Shown here: positions 51,981 through 64,000 of the stretch, one piece after another | Layout of the letters: each line of letters starts with the position of its first letter | Numbering within the stretch: position 1 is the first letter of the stretch | Assembly (NCBI GenBank): GCA_009760855.2 | Contig: WPIO01000064.1 | Location: forward strand, 1,689,501-1,753,500 | Length of the DNA stretch: 64,000 bases | Reading direction: 5' to 3' | From: Cristatella mucedo | Taxonomy: Eukaryota > Bryozoa > Phylactolaemata > Cristatellidae | Notes under the pieces: model-generated | Seen by the model: only the letters and a program-made list of their open reading frames with translations | Told to the model about the DNA's origin: nothing | Databases searched by the model: none | Position numbers and translations under genes: made by a program

Positions 51981-52420
51981 GTTGGGCTACAGAGAGTAGG
52001 CTACATATGTACACTGCCTGCTGGTTCGCTTGAAGGCTGCCTGCTGTGCTATCAGACATCTTGGTCGCCATTCGGAATGTCGCGACTCAAAACTCCAGCC
52101 TTTGTTTCTAGACCTCTCCATTAAAAATGAGTAACTCGCAAAGGTATCTTCTGCTCACAGAAAGCTGGTGACTGACTAGCTGTTGGCCGGTCTTTACAAT
52201 TTATTTTAGCAATAGCAATCTTCAAGGAGCTTCATCACTTACCGCCAATGTAAAAACAAAATGCAGCGGTCAGCTTCAACTAAAGGGGCTTACAGGCCGC
52301 GGTCTACTGAGCAGCCCTCCGGTTTCTTGCATTCCTTAGGTCTATGCCTGATTTTTCCTCGAAGAATGGCGATCTCTTTTGGAAATACAAGATTGCCTGC
52401 TTCAGGACTCGAGCCTAATT

Positions 52421-52886
52421 TAATGTAATGTATCTCCGTCTGTAACTCCACAAAGCCATAAAGACTATGTGGATGTTACGCAGGAGAATTTTGTATAGCA
52501 CCATTCACAGCCTAAGTGGCTTTCGGTATGCATTCGGTAGCCAACAGACGTTGTTTCACACAACACAACAACGAGAAAGTGGGAAGCATAGCAGAGTCAG
52601 GAGAACAGTTGAGGTAGTGAGTAGCATGGAAGTAGCAGCTCAGGACCGCTGAAAAGGATGAGCCATAGTCGGCAGCAGGAGAGCAGTTGTCGTTGTGTAA
52701 GAATTGTGGAAGCGAGTTCCACAGTCTAGGACCTGCAGAGCTAAAGCTTCTGTCGCCAACGGTCTTTAAGCGGAGGAATGGAGCAGCTAATTTATTGTCC
52801 GCACAGGACCTGAGGGCGCGAAGAGGCTGAAACTGATGCAGCAGTTCAGCTAGCTGTACGAAGGAGCCAAGCCGTGGCGAGCCTAA
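52421..52886 (-). mobile_element. LINE family B 3' fragment
   Basis: Tail TTAATGTAATGTATCTCCG and the longest B 3' UTR besides the main copy, to AGCCAAGCCGTGGCGAGCC. Confidence 0.9.
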
Positions 52887-52939
52887 AATCTGGATCGCGA
52901 AGTTCGAGCACCTTACCCGGGCTAATTAGCTTAAGCTAA

Positions 52940-53047
52940 GCTGATTTAAAAACTCCATTTATATAGCAGCAGAAGAACATTATTAACAGCTCGAACTCAC
53001 GACATGAAGAGTGAGTACCATATCCCCTGGGCTAAGACCCAGAGGCT
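52940..53047 (-). mobile_element. tRNA-derived SINE, internally deleted
   Basis: Minus strand TCTTAGCCCAGGGGATATGG (A box) and GAGTTCGAGCTG (B box); the middle is missing and it ends in the family GTTTTTAAATCAGC tail. Confidence 0.75.
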
Positions 53048-53124
53048 CGTGCAACGGAGCATACAGCACCAACCAAGGTCATACATCGTCAGTGAATACT
53101 CACGTTAAAAGTTCGTTTTGCATA

Positions 53125-53300
53125 ACATCTTAAAATAGCTAAATCTCTATCCAGGTGCTTTACAGCTGGTTTGCAAGAGAATAAATAACCAAGGTTAATG
53201 AAGTGTGTGGTATCATGCTTCGGCAAGCCTGCAAAAGCATGCATATATCATGCTTAAACAAGCATGTGCAAGGCAACAATAAGAGACTCGGGGTTACTGA
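53125..53300. repeat. Dispersed repeat C copy
   Basis: AGCTAAATCTCTATCCAGG, TGGTATCATGCTTCGGCAAG and GCATGC words shared with 46555-46720 and 4252-4480. Confidence 0.45.
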
Positions 53301-55404
53301 TTAGTGGGGCCTCTGGCTGGTGGCATGCTCTGAATCATGCCCAGGTGAGCACGAAAAGCACACGAAAACAAGGAAGACTAAATTGCCGGTGCCAAGAGGA
53401 AGCTGGCCGGAATAGACGCTGCCTTTGCTTTGGCATCTGAATGCCTAGCTAAGCAGGCCTTGGTTATAGGAAGCTAATCAATATGCAGCAGACAGAAGAC
53501 AGCGACAACAAGTGAATGGAAGGAGAATTATCTTCCAACTGAGCCGAGGAAGCGTCCCTATCGTTGGACAGAGAGCATTGGTGGACAGGTGCTTTCTGGC
53601 TGCCGGCAGAATAGAGCAAAACAGAAGCCCACAGGCTCATATTCTACGACAGTGTTTGTAGTGGCTGATTTCAGTGGGCATATCTGATTTGACATGTGAT
53701 CCTGTTTCGTCCTCGGTTCAACGCTGCAGATGGTCTCTGTGTGCTACTGCTACTCCCTGCTACAAGCCTTATCACTATCATCACTCACCAGTGGCAGGGG
53801 GGGCATGAAGTATGAAAGCTTCCCAGTTCATGCTACTCGGTTCATCATATCCGACTTAGCTGCCCAGATGTGTTGGAAGGGCACTAACAACTAGCTAGCA
53901 TGAAAGGGCTAATGGATTTATCAAGAAGCCGGCTGCTAATACGAATTGATTCACAGCTGCATCCTCTGGATCCGCATTGCTTACACAGTAGCTGTGAGCT
54001 CAATTGATCGTGCTGCTCCTCAAGGAAGCTCTCGACTAGCATGGCAGCATGGGGAACGGTTGCTCCCTGAGGAGATCGCTCACTAGTATCTCATACTGGT
54101 GGCCTGCTAGAGTAGCTTCGCTCTGATGCTCAGGTTAAAGCTGCCACGTCTTTTGCTCTGTCTGGATGCAGGCAGCTGAGCCATCGATGCTAGAGCCAAC
54201 CAGCGATGCATCGATGCATTTCTTCCATAAATTACCATGCATACTATTCAGGGTCTTGCTTTACACCATTTGCTCACCAAGTGGGCAGCCACCGGTGCAG
54301 TTATTGAGCAATGCTTTAGGCACCTAAAGGGTTCTTCAGCAGAGCTTTAGATCCGTACAATCAGCCCAAGTCCGATTTGCAATCACGGCCACGTGGTTTG
54401 GCATATAACAGAAGCAGCAGATGAGAGAAGCAAGCTATCGACAGAGTCCGACAGTGGCCCGTGCCTTGCTGAGTGCTTGCGCCACCAAAGGCAATGCTCG
54501 CGAATGCAACACTTAAGTTGAGCTTAATTAAGACTTGCCCAGCATGCTAGCTTGCTTAAGTGGAAGCTTTACTCCCAAGCCTGACGTTGGCAGACCGCCC
54601 CGGCTATCGGCTATCGGAGAGCTAATGCTAGCAAAGTGACTGCTTGTGCATACTCACTCCCACACGCCAGTTTGTTCGTTTAATTTGCTTCTGGAAGTCA
54701 TTGAAGGCTTTTTCTTAAACGTTTTTTGCGCTGCTGACGCCAGGTACCCACAGTGGCACAGCCTGCCGTTTTCTACATGCCGTAGTTCTGCTGTCTTCTT
54801 CAAGGGCCTGCCCACTCGAGGAGCTGCTGGCACTTGCCAATCGGCGACTCACCGAAGCTCATCTTTTGGCCATGTTCAGAGTCCTCCAAATTTGTTTCTT
54901 CTTCGAGCACGCCGGGCTTTTTGGCACTGCTTTTTAGTGCCTACTCGGTTGCCTCAGACCCGAGGCACGAGTCTAGCATGACCTAAATTAGCCTGTAAAT
55001 GGATAGGTGCCTCAGTCTGCAATCGGCCCGCATCAGCCGTTCCCTCTCATCCCCTCTGCCACTAGTCGCTTCTTATCTGCACCGTCAATGCTCTCACCGA
55101 GTGTGGTCAGCTGCTGCCTCATTAGCATATATAGTCGCCGGACACGATGCCGGGCAGATACAAGCTCGCCAGGGAGAGCAGCACAGAAAAAGAGAGAAAG
55201 GAAAAGAGTCGAGCAGATGCCATGCAGTCAGCTTGCTAGCGAAAGACTACCTACCCTTGACATCGGCACAGTCTGACTGAAACTATGTTGTCTGTGTAGT
55301 CACTAGTCTGTATCTCATCATCAATCTAAGTCAGGAGCAGTACGGTAAGATGCTGGCAGAGACTTTTTTCCTTGTTGCTGGAAGAGCAAAACAGAAGATT
55401 ATAT
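53301..55404. other. No gene or repeat recognised
   Basis: Moderate-GC sequence. A 111-codon frame (54646-54981) and two overlapping ones at 55.0-55.3 kb have no recognised motif. Confidence 0.4.
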
Positions 55405-55950
<546 letters not shown>

Positions 55951-56907
55951 CGGGCAGCCAGACCTTTATCGGTGAAGAGGAGTTTGCAGTCGCACCTGCT
56001 AGAAGACAGTACAGACAACATGGCTATTTATTACGAATCGCAGGAAGTCATGCAGAAGCTAGTGGCCGTGGCGATCGACCTTACCCCAGGATAAAAATGA
56101 AGTCTCTGAATGGGCTCGCTGTTCTCCGGTGCCGGAAGAGGAACGAGGTCTACAGTGTGTCCAGCAGATCCAGCATAGAGCTAGACCGACAGATGGAGGC
56201 AGGAATATGCAAGCAAGTTAAAAGTCCAAGAGAGTTAGAAACTAAAAGACCAAGAGAGTTAGAAAACGAAAGACCAAGAGGGAGAGAGAGAGAGAGATAA
56301 CAAAAGCCACTGTCGTGTACAACAGTGATGTTTTTCAGTTAGCAGTATAATCTCTGATATTAATTCTTTCAAATTCCTCATTTGAGCTGTGATTGTACTA
56401 ATGGCATGCTCAACTTCGAATGAGGCTCTGCTTGAGAGCTTTGTAGCAGGTGGACTACCTCACGGGCATGATGCAATGTCAAGGTGCTATATTAGTAATG
56501 CATGTGCTTAATCAGCTGGAACAACAGCAGGAAGGTAGTTTCCAAGTTATCGATTGCCTTTTAAACCGGATTACATGTCAAGCCAAATTACTAAAATGGA
56601 TCAGCAAAGTGAAGCTTGAAGCGCATTTCTGCCCGCTGCAATTCGAAAGGCTGAAGCTTACTCGGACGATCCTGTTTTGTGCTGGTGCATAGCCCGAGAG
56701 AGATAGTTACACCGGGCACTATGACAAAACACAAGCTGTGCCGATCGAGCATTGGTAGTGCTAAGGCTGTCGATTTATCTCATTGAGCACTGAGAAAAAA
56801 GAAGCTACCAAGGAATTGAGAGGGAGAGCGTGAGAGGGCAGACAAAAGGGACAAAAATTAGAGTGAAATAGAGAGGAGGAGGGAGTGAGGAAGAGCTTGA
56901 GAGATAC

Positions 56908-56950
<43 letters not shown>

Positions 56951-57020
56951 GGCGCGAGAAGCGTATGCTTCAGTCGGCTTTTGCAAGAGTTAAAGATAGC
57001 CATTCATTTCAATAGACATG

Positions 57021-57234
57021 GTGCTTGTTTATTTATTGTAGAGGAATTGTGGGTACACAAGTTTACAGACGACTAGTATTATTGAGTTTATATTTGGCAT
57101 CAAGCAAGTACCTATCACACTTTGGTTGTGCTTGTTTATTTATTGTAGAGGAATTGTGGGTAGACACGTTTACAGACGACTAGTATTATTGACTTTATAT
57201 TTGGCATCAAGCAAGTACCTATCACACTTTGGTT
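57021..57234. repeat. 107-bp tandem duplication
   Basis: GTGCTTGTTTATTTATTGTA begins at 57021 and again at 57128; the two 107-bp units differ at only a few positions (for example TACACAAG versus TAGACACG). Confidence 0.95.
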
Positions 57235-58590
57235 GCGCTAACTAATCGTACTTTGATCATCCCTTATCGTACCTTAGTCGTCCTTCTCAGTACTGCAGTC
57301 ATGATCATAACCAATCTGCACATGCTAGCACTGGATATCAGAAGCAATTTGTCAACTGAAAACTAATAAAAATTTCCATTTGCACAATGCTCCAAGCGAA
57401 TCGGCATCCAAGATATGTAAAGTGCCTGAATCAAATTGACTTTTCCAAAATTCCGGCAGTGCGATTAATCGTTATACTACGGGGCTGAAACAAATATTTC
57501 CTATCTCGAGGCGATTCCAAAGATGGGAGCCAACCAAAGGGAGGCAGACACAAGAGCCATGGCACCACGCATGTGCTGCTGTTCTGAAGCACTACACTTT
57601 GCAGCTTCGTACACTTTGCAGCTTCAGTGACCAGCTTTGCATACATCCGTGACTACCAAGAGAGCATAGTGCATACGGTTAGATATTCATTAGAGTATCC
57701 ATTAAGTATTCAAGTTGTTCAGTAAAGCAATTCCCGGTAGATTTTTAGCATACAGTAGGATTCCCTGGTGTATTTCCTTGATGCGCCATGCAAATGCCTT
57801 GGACACACTAGCCAGGCTTATATTCTGGCAGAAGTAGCTCAGGCTTCAGGAGCATGCACATTTCTAAATTCTGAATGCACTCTGTTTCATTGATTAATAT
57901 GGTGGCTGCTTCAGTGACTTCTATCATCTTTGCATGGCAGCGATGCAGATTATCAGTACTAAAATTGCTGAATGCGATAACCCGATACAGATGGGGTGAG
58001 AAGTCATAGCAATGATACCATGACGTATTCGCACAGCCTGCTTATCTCTACTGCACCAAAAAAACTTTGCGGCAAGGGACACCAAAACACTTCCATGGCA
58101 CTGCTGTGATAGCATCTTGTGCCAAAAAAGAATAACGAACGAGGGATTTGGTTAGAGAAAGTCTCATTTCTGTTTGTTTGAGAACCAAAGTGTTACAATA
58201 AGACGGACTGCTTCAGCAAGTTTAACTTGCCAGTTGAGGTCGTTAACAGAAGCATCCGTTTTCATGGGTATCTCGGAGCCTGACAGCTGCTGCTTTCCTA
58301 AGGCTAACGAGGCCTACTATTTTTAGCATGGAAGGCCAGATGGACAGATGCCACCATTAAAGTGGTGCTGCTAATTCTGTATAAGAACCCCGATGACCGA
58401 TCTAATTATAGCCAATGCTGCACTTAATCGACATTCCCACTTACATACATTTTGGCAGTGTGGAGGGTCGGAGCAAACAAAGGAATGCATTTGCTACAGC
58501 CCATTTGATGAATGCTAGTTGCATTGGGCAAGCATCGGTAAGCTGTAAGAATTAGCTGCACACTTGAAGTCATGGGAAGGGAGAGGAGAA
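57235..58590. other. No gene or repeat recognised
   Basis: AT-rich sequence; the short open frames lack motifs. Confidence 0.45.
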
Positions 58591-58591
58591 G

Positions 58592-58693
<102 letters not shown>

Positions 58694-58811
58694 GATTTAC
58701 GAATATATTTATATAGCAAGACATGAAGATAGATAAAATAATAATTAGATATGTAGATCTATAGATAGGTATATAGATAGATGGATAAGTAGATAAATAG
58801 ACAGATAAGTA

Positions 58812-60067
58812 GAAAGACCTTCTTGAGCACCTCTCATCTCACCTGGGCATCAGTGGCACTGCATTGCAATGGTTCAGGTCCTATCTAATTTGGAGACTAC
58901 AGAGTATTGATGCGAATGGACAAAGATCACCTAAGGAGCTTCTGAAATATGAAGTACTTAAGGGCTCTGTGCTTGGTCCTGTTCTTTTCACGGTTTATAC
59001 TCTCTCTCTTGCCGATGTGATTGCCAAGCACAATCTAAGCTTTCACTTCTATACAAATGACACTCAGTTGTACCTCTGCTTTGATTCCTCCCAGCCCTCT
59101 AGCACGCGCCGAATTTTCTCAACTTCCTTGCTGCATGTATTGATGACATCTGCACATTGATAGCAGAAAACTTTCTAACATAGAATGATGATAAAACCAA
59201 CTTAATAGTTATGCACAAACCAACTGTGATTCAGAGATGGGAAAGGCTACCAAAATCCGCTCTACCAGCATATCTCCTATTGAATCTGCACGAAATCTAG
59301 GTGTCCTGTTCTGACTGAAACTGAGCTTGTTTAGGCAGGGATACCACATCTAAATTGGTCTATGCATTTGTGACATCCCGTCTTGACTTCTGTAACTCAC
59401 TGCTTGCTGGTCTACCGGCCTGTGCAATCAGCTGCTTACAGCTGGTGCAAAACTCTGCAGCTAGGCTTGTCTGTCGTGAGAATCACAGCTGCCAAATCAC
59501 ACAACTTCTCGCCGACCTGTACTGGCTCCCAGTGCAGCACGCATCGATTTCAAGGTTTTGCCATGCACTTTTAGGTCCCTCCATTCTTTGTCTCCAGCCT
59601 ACCTATCAGAACTACTCCACCACCAGGCTAAGTATCGTACCACCGGCTTTTCGGAATCTAATTGTTTAGCTACACCTCGTACAGACCTCAAATTCTTCGG
59701 AGACCATGCCTTTAGTTCATCTGCTCCCAAAGCCTGGAACTCAATCCCGACTTGCGCCAGGACTTCTCCTGACTTGACCACATTTAAAAAGAAGCTAAAA
59801 ATACATCTATTTATCACAGCATTTACTGAATTCCTATGATTCGATCTTTATTTACTTATGAGTGCTCACACTGTGCATGCTGCCACTAACCATACTTGCA
59901 TGCTGACCCTGTGCATATTACTCCTAACCATGCTATTGTGGTTGCTTATGGATCATGCTACCACTAACCATTTGATTGCGCTTCCTTTGCAGCCAATGCA
60001 AAGTGCATAGAAAGAGACTGACTTCAGTGAGAGCGCTATGTTAAGTGTATTATTATTATTATTATTA
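58812..60067 (+). mobile_element. LINE family A copy retaining the RT catalytic region
   Basis: Plus strand: GISGTALQWFRSYL, then GSVLGPVLFTVYTLSLADVI and SFHFYTNDTQLYL, i.e. the YxDD box is YTND and one catalytic Asp is lost. After frame changes: TSRLDFCNSLLAGLP, LQLVQNSAARLVC, AWNSIPTCARTSPDLTTF, the 3' UTR and (ATT)n to 60067. The longest RT piece of family A here. Confidence 0.92.
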
Positions 60068-60082
60068 CTATTACTAAGATGG

Positions 60083-60138
60083 CCACAGAGAGAGAGAGAG
60101 AGAGAGAGGGGTAGAGAGGCAGGGAGACATAGAGAAGC

Positions 60139-60189
<51 letters not shown>

Positions 60190-60217
60190 GGCAGACAGGC
60201 AGGCAGGCAGACAGACA

Positions 60218-60258
<41 letters not shown>

Positions 60259-60346
60259 ACAGACAGACAGACAGACAGCAGACAGACAGACAGATAGACA
60301 GGCAGATAGACAGAGAGAGAGAGAGAGAGACATAGAGAGACAGAGA
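60083..60346. repeat. GA / CAGA / GGCA composite microsatellite
   Basis: (GA)n, then (CAGA)n, then alternating (GGCA)n and (CAGA)n blocks, then (GA)n; begins 15 nt after the LINE tail. Confidence 0.95.
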
Positions 60347-61092
60347 CAGAGGAACAGCTCCAGTCAATATCAGTGCAGTCGATTAATGACAAGTTGTATC
60401 ATTTTCAGAGAATCAGAACTAAGCTCAAGTTATTCTTTATGATTTCTGGCATTTTGAGTCGGTACTACATTGATGAACTTGGTCTGATAGTAATTGAATA
60501 TTAAAAAGGCACATTTGCACTCTGGACAATCTTGCCACTCCCAGCATTTGCCCTCTGCCACGTGTGGTGGTATGTAGTTTTCAGACCTACAGTGCTCTTG
60601 AAAGGGGATGATGCCAGCAAGAAGGCTATGTCAAGCAGCAAAAGAGCGATGCAGAGCATGACCTAGGGCGATGCAGAGCATGACCTCAATACAACCATAA
60701 CTGTCTTCTTGATAGGCTGAATTTGTCTGGGCTACAAGAGTTCTCGAGCGAGTAGTGAGTGCCGCTGTGGGCAAGCATATGCTGCCTCTCGACTGGAAGG
60801 AGCCAGTGGTAGAGGGGGGGGGGCAGGGAGCCCATGTGAACAGAAGGAAGTACCGATATCACTGGGCACATTTCCCCAGGACTTTAGGAAAAGACAGCAA
60901 GGGACCCTGAAGGCCCCAACCTGAGAATTCTGGCTCGGCCACTGGGAGGAGCGCTGTATGAGTTCTGCAAGCTTGCAGGAAAGGAGTAATGGGCTGCCGT
61001 TGATCTAAACACATGCCACCCTGGCATGCAGTTCGTAGAGCTAGTTAATATCTGAAAGCTAGATTACTCTCATCCGAGTTAGGGATAAGATG
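60347..61092. other. No gene or repeat recognised
   Basis: Unremarkable sequence; includes the near-duplicate AGCGATGCAGAGCATGACCT words at 60647-60685. Confidence 0.45.
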
Positions 61093-61245
61093 ATATATGA
61101 ATAATAATAAAAACAATATATTTGTATTTCAACCAAAAATAATAATATATTTGTATATCATCATCAGAGAACTAATCTCTTTCCAGGCACTTTGCATTTG
61201 CTGCATAGGAAGCATGATTAAATGCTTATGCACTTATTGTTAAGC
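61093..61245 (-). mobile_element. LINE family A 3' fragment, old
   Basis: AAT-rich tail with a duplicated ATAATA..TTTGTAT segment, then a decayed hairpin/UTR (CTCTTTCCAGGCACTTTGCA). Confidence 0.65.
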
Positions 61246-61441
61246 CTTGTTACTTACCAGAAAGCAAAGCTGCACCTGTAGTCCAAATAGTGGCAGGATA
61301 GATTGTCCCATTAGCATTCTTGGCCTGCATTATCTTTAAAATCCTACATATTGAGGATCTGTGGAGCATACCCCACAATTGCCAGCCACCGCAATGGACA
61401 TTTACCCCGGACAATTTGGGCGGTGGGGGGGTCAGAATGGG

Positions 61442-62125
61442 AAGAATTGGCCTACCGGCATGTGCAATCAGGCGCTTACAGCTGGTGCAAAACTCTGCAG
61501 CTAGGCTTGTCTGTCGTGAGCGGCAAGGTTGCCACATCACACCACTTCTCACCGACCTGCACTGGCTACCAGTCAAGCAATTGATCGACTTCAAGGTTTT
61601 GTCACTCACTTTTAGGTCACTTCATTCTTTGGCTCCAGCCTATCTCTCAGATCTACTCCCCCACCACCCACCAGGCCAAGCACCGTACCACTCACTTTTC
61701 CGAACCCAACAGTTTACCAATACCTCGTACAAACCTCAAATCCTTTAGAGACCGTACATTTAGTTCGTATTTTCCCAAAGCCTGGAACTCACTCCCGACT
61801 TGCATAAGAACATCCCCTGACTTGACCACATTTTAAAAAAAAGCTTAAGAACACACCTATTTAGGACAGCATTTAGTGGGTCCCTGTGATTCGTCCTTCA
61901 TGTACTTATGCGTGCTGACACTGCATGCTGCCACCAACCACACTTGCATGCTGACCCTGTGCATGTCACCCCTAACCATGTTATTCATGTTGTTTATCAA
62001 GCATGATATTACTCAACATTCAATCGCGTTTCACTTTGCAGCAAATGTAAAGCACCTAGAAAGTGATTGAGTTCATTGGGGGCACTTTATCAAGTGCATT
62101 ATTATTATTATTATTATTATTGTTA
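61442..62125 (+). mobile_element. LINE family A copy, 5'-truncated
   Basis: Begins in LPACAIRRLQLVQ, runs through LHWLPVKQLIDFKVLSLTF, a shifted AWNSLPTCIRTSPDLTTF, 3' UTR and (ATT)n at 62098-62125. Confidence 0.93.
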
Positions 62126-62472
62126 TTGTTATCTAGTCCGAAACATGCTTAAATGGCTTGGTGCTCTTCCAAAATATTGACCATCCTGTCGTAAAACACC
62201 CCTTGGCTGATCCAACATACTTGTGGTGCACTCTCAATACCACGGTATTTGTGCAACCATTGCTTGTTTTAGAAAAGTTTATGCAATGAAATATTTGCAT
62301 TCATTTGGCATAAGGAAAGCAGCTTTGAATTTGTTGAGCTACAGACTTTCGTATGCTTGCTATGGCTGGCACTGACGAGTGGCATAATGAGAATGTTGTA
62401 GTCAATTTGGGATGGAAGTGAGGTGCTAAAGATTTTTGAAGCACAAAGGATCACTGCTAGCCATAAACTAAT

Positions 62473-63215
62473 TATAATTATAATAATGAGATATTTGTAT
62501 AGAGCCACAGGAGAACTTCTCTTTTAAGGCACTTCCCACATGCTTGCTATAAAAGAAGCAAGTCTATTGGCTATTGATAATTTGCACAGTATCAGCATGC
62601 TTAAGTACACAAAGAACAATTCACATGGCCAAGGAAAATGCTTCCTTAACAGATGCGTTTTTGGCTTCTCTTTAAATTTTAAGTAAGAGGATACCATGAC
62701 GACTGTCAGGAGTGAGTTCAAGGCTTTGGGAGCATAAGAACTAAAGGCATGGTTTCCAAGGGATGTGAGATTGGTTAGAGGCAAAGCTAAACTGCTTGAG
62801 TCAGTGCAGGTTGTACATTGCCTAGCCTGATTAGGAAGTAGTTAAGAAATTGTTCTGATTGGTTAGCTGGAGCAAACGAATGAAGATTCTAAAAGTGAGT
62901 GACACAACGATGAAGTATGCACTGCTTGATGGGGTGGCCAGTGCAGGCCGGTGAGCAGTGGTGTAATGTGGCTACTTTAGATCCGGAAAACAAACCTACC
63001 TACAGAGTTTGCACCAGCTGTCAGCTCCTAATTGCATACGCCGGAGGACCATCGAGTAGTGAGTTACAAGATAGGAGCCGGTGTAAAAAATGCATGGATC
63101 AATTCAGATGTGGCATCTCTGCCCAAGTGGGCTCACATTTTGGCAATGTTGCACGGTCAAAAGCAGGTAAACTTGATCGTGGAGCTAATGTAGTCTTCTA
63201 GTGAAAGGTCAGCTT
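62473..63215 (-). mobile_element. LINE family A copy, old
   Basis: ATAATTATAATAATG tail, decayed hairpin/UTR and ORF2 remnants (NHAFSSYAPKALNSLLT on the minus strand). The most diverged of the family here. Confidence 0.75.
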
Positions 63216-64000
63216 ATGACGTGGCACACAAATGGCCCAATCCAACAAGTTTGAACTTATGTAATGGTGGGCCCATGCATAATAATTAAACTAAAATTAT
63301 TTTTATAGCTACTTAAGGGAAGTAAACCTCTATGCAGTTCACATAGGCTGGAAATAAAGCATGTTCTTTTAAGTTGTTTAGTGATTTAGTGATAGCATGC
63401 ACAATTTCTGTTATCGAAGTGCACTCCAATATGCCCAGAAAACATCACCAGTGAGTTCATCACTTTGCCATAATTCATCTTGTATATAGTTGATGCATTT
63501 CTGATCCAAGCTGTACCAGGCAGCACATATTGCACGCCATCGGCTCTCATAGCAAGCAGGAGAATTGTACAATCTTCTCTGCTCAAAGTTTCACAATCCT
63601 CGGTGCTTTCCATATCGTGAGTTTTTTTTATCATCGTCAGTGATTGATTTGTAAAATCATGTGTATTTTGCCTTGCGTTATAGTATTTGCACGTGTATTT
63701 GCTTGAGTAGTATTGTAACAGAAGCCGGAAAATGTCTGGTCAGTATACTAGTGATCCTTTTGACGCTAGACGATAGATCACTGTAGTTAGGCTAGTGGCT
63801 GCTTCCGTTTCGGGATATTTTTTTATGTAGGGTCATACTGCTTCATTCATAGGGATGATAGTCACTGGAATGAGTTTTCAGCTGACCATCATGCTCTTCA
63901 TTCTCAAGAAACTTGCTTTGCTGACATCATGCAGGTTGCATAATACACGTGAATTCACCACATGTAAATACACCAACAATATATTGGCATTGACGGTGCA
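63216..64000. other. No gene recognised at window end
   Basis: AT-rich sequence; a minus-strand frame at 63386-63634 (82 codons) shows no motif I know. It may be RIM intron. Confidence 0.4.

Noticed and set aside
54646-55280. Three open frames of 89-111 codons
   Set aside because: No recognised motif, overlapping frames and no splice-supported continuation; likely chance.
56097-56300. Frame containing LRCRKRNEV, faintly like the LCRKQQEI after the RIM zinc finger
   Set aside because: The required Trp and Cys (WVCxLC) are absent, no good acceptor sits at the expected phase, and the rest is GA-repeat translation.

Overview
This is nuclear DNA from an invertebrate animal. Genes are split into short exons with GT-AG (one GC-AG) introns, the sequence is rich in degraded retrotransposons and long (GA)n/(GT)n microsatellites, and the three genes I can assemble are animal-type: PACSIN/syndapin, DCAF13/Sof1 and a RIM-type active-zone protein. 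I cannot name the species. All three genes were rebuilt by joining splice sites so that reading phase agrees at every junction and the protein follows its family; nothing was aligned by program.

Layout. 421-9960 (+): the last seven coding exons of PACSIN (end of the F-BAR domain, linker with one NPF motif, complete SH3 domain), with its 3' UTR running to about 10.9 kb. 12793-36720 (-): a complete DCAF13 gene, ten exons, 445 codons, convergent with PACSIN; most of its 24 kb is intron filled with transposon debris. 36.7-42.1 kb: the intergenic region between two divergently transcribed genes, holding SINEs and a degraded non-autonomous LTR retrotransposon, ending in a GC-rich stretch. 42080 onward (+): first two coding exons of a RIM gene (Rab-binding helix, then most of a zinc finger), separated by an 8.8 kb intron; the rest of RIM is not recognised before the window ends.

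Repeats. LINE family A has CR1/L2-like reverse transcriptase, a 3' hairpin and an (ATT)n tail, with about 16 mostly 5'-truncated copies. LINE family B has endonuclease and YADD reverse transcriptase and an (ACATT)n tail, with one long broken copy at 16.5-19.3 kb and five fragments. There is a tRNA-derived SINE family, two Tc1/mariner transposase remnants, one LTR pair, and several purine-rich microsatellite clusters on the RIM sense strand.

The most interesting observation is not a new enzyme system: DCAF13 and RIM are neighbours here, as DCAF13 and RIMS2 are in human, which suggests very old microsynteny. Other points are an NPF-encoding PACSIN exon that can be skipped without changing frame and lies behind a perfect 19-bp intronic inverted repeat, a stop-free 96-nt DCAF13 intron, and a 129-bp tandem duplication interrupted by a LINE insertion with a clean target-site duplication.
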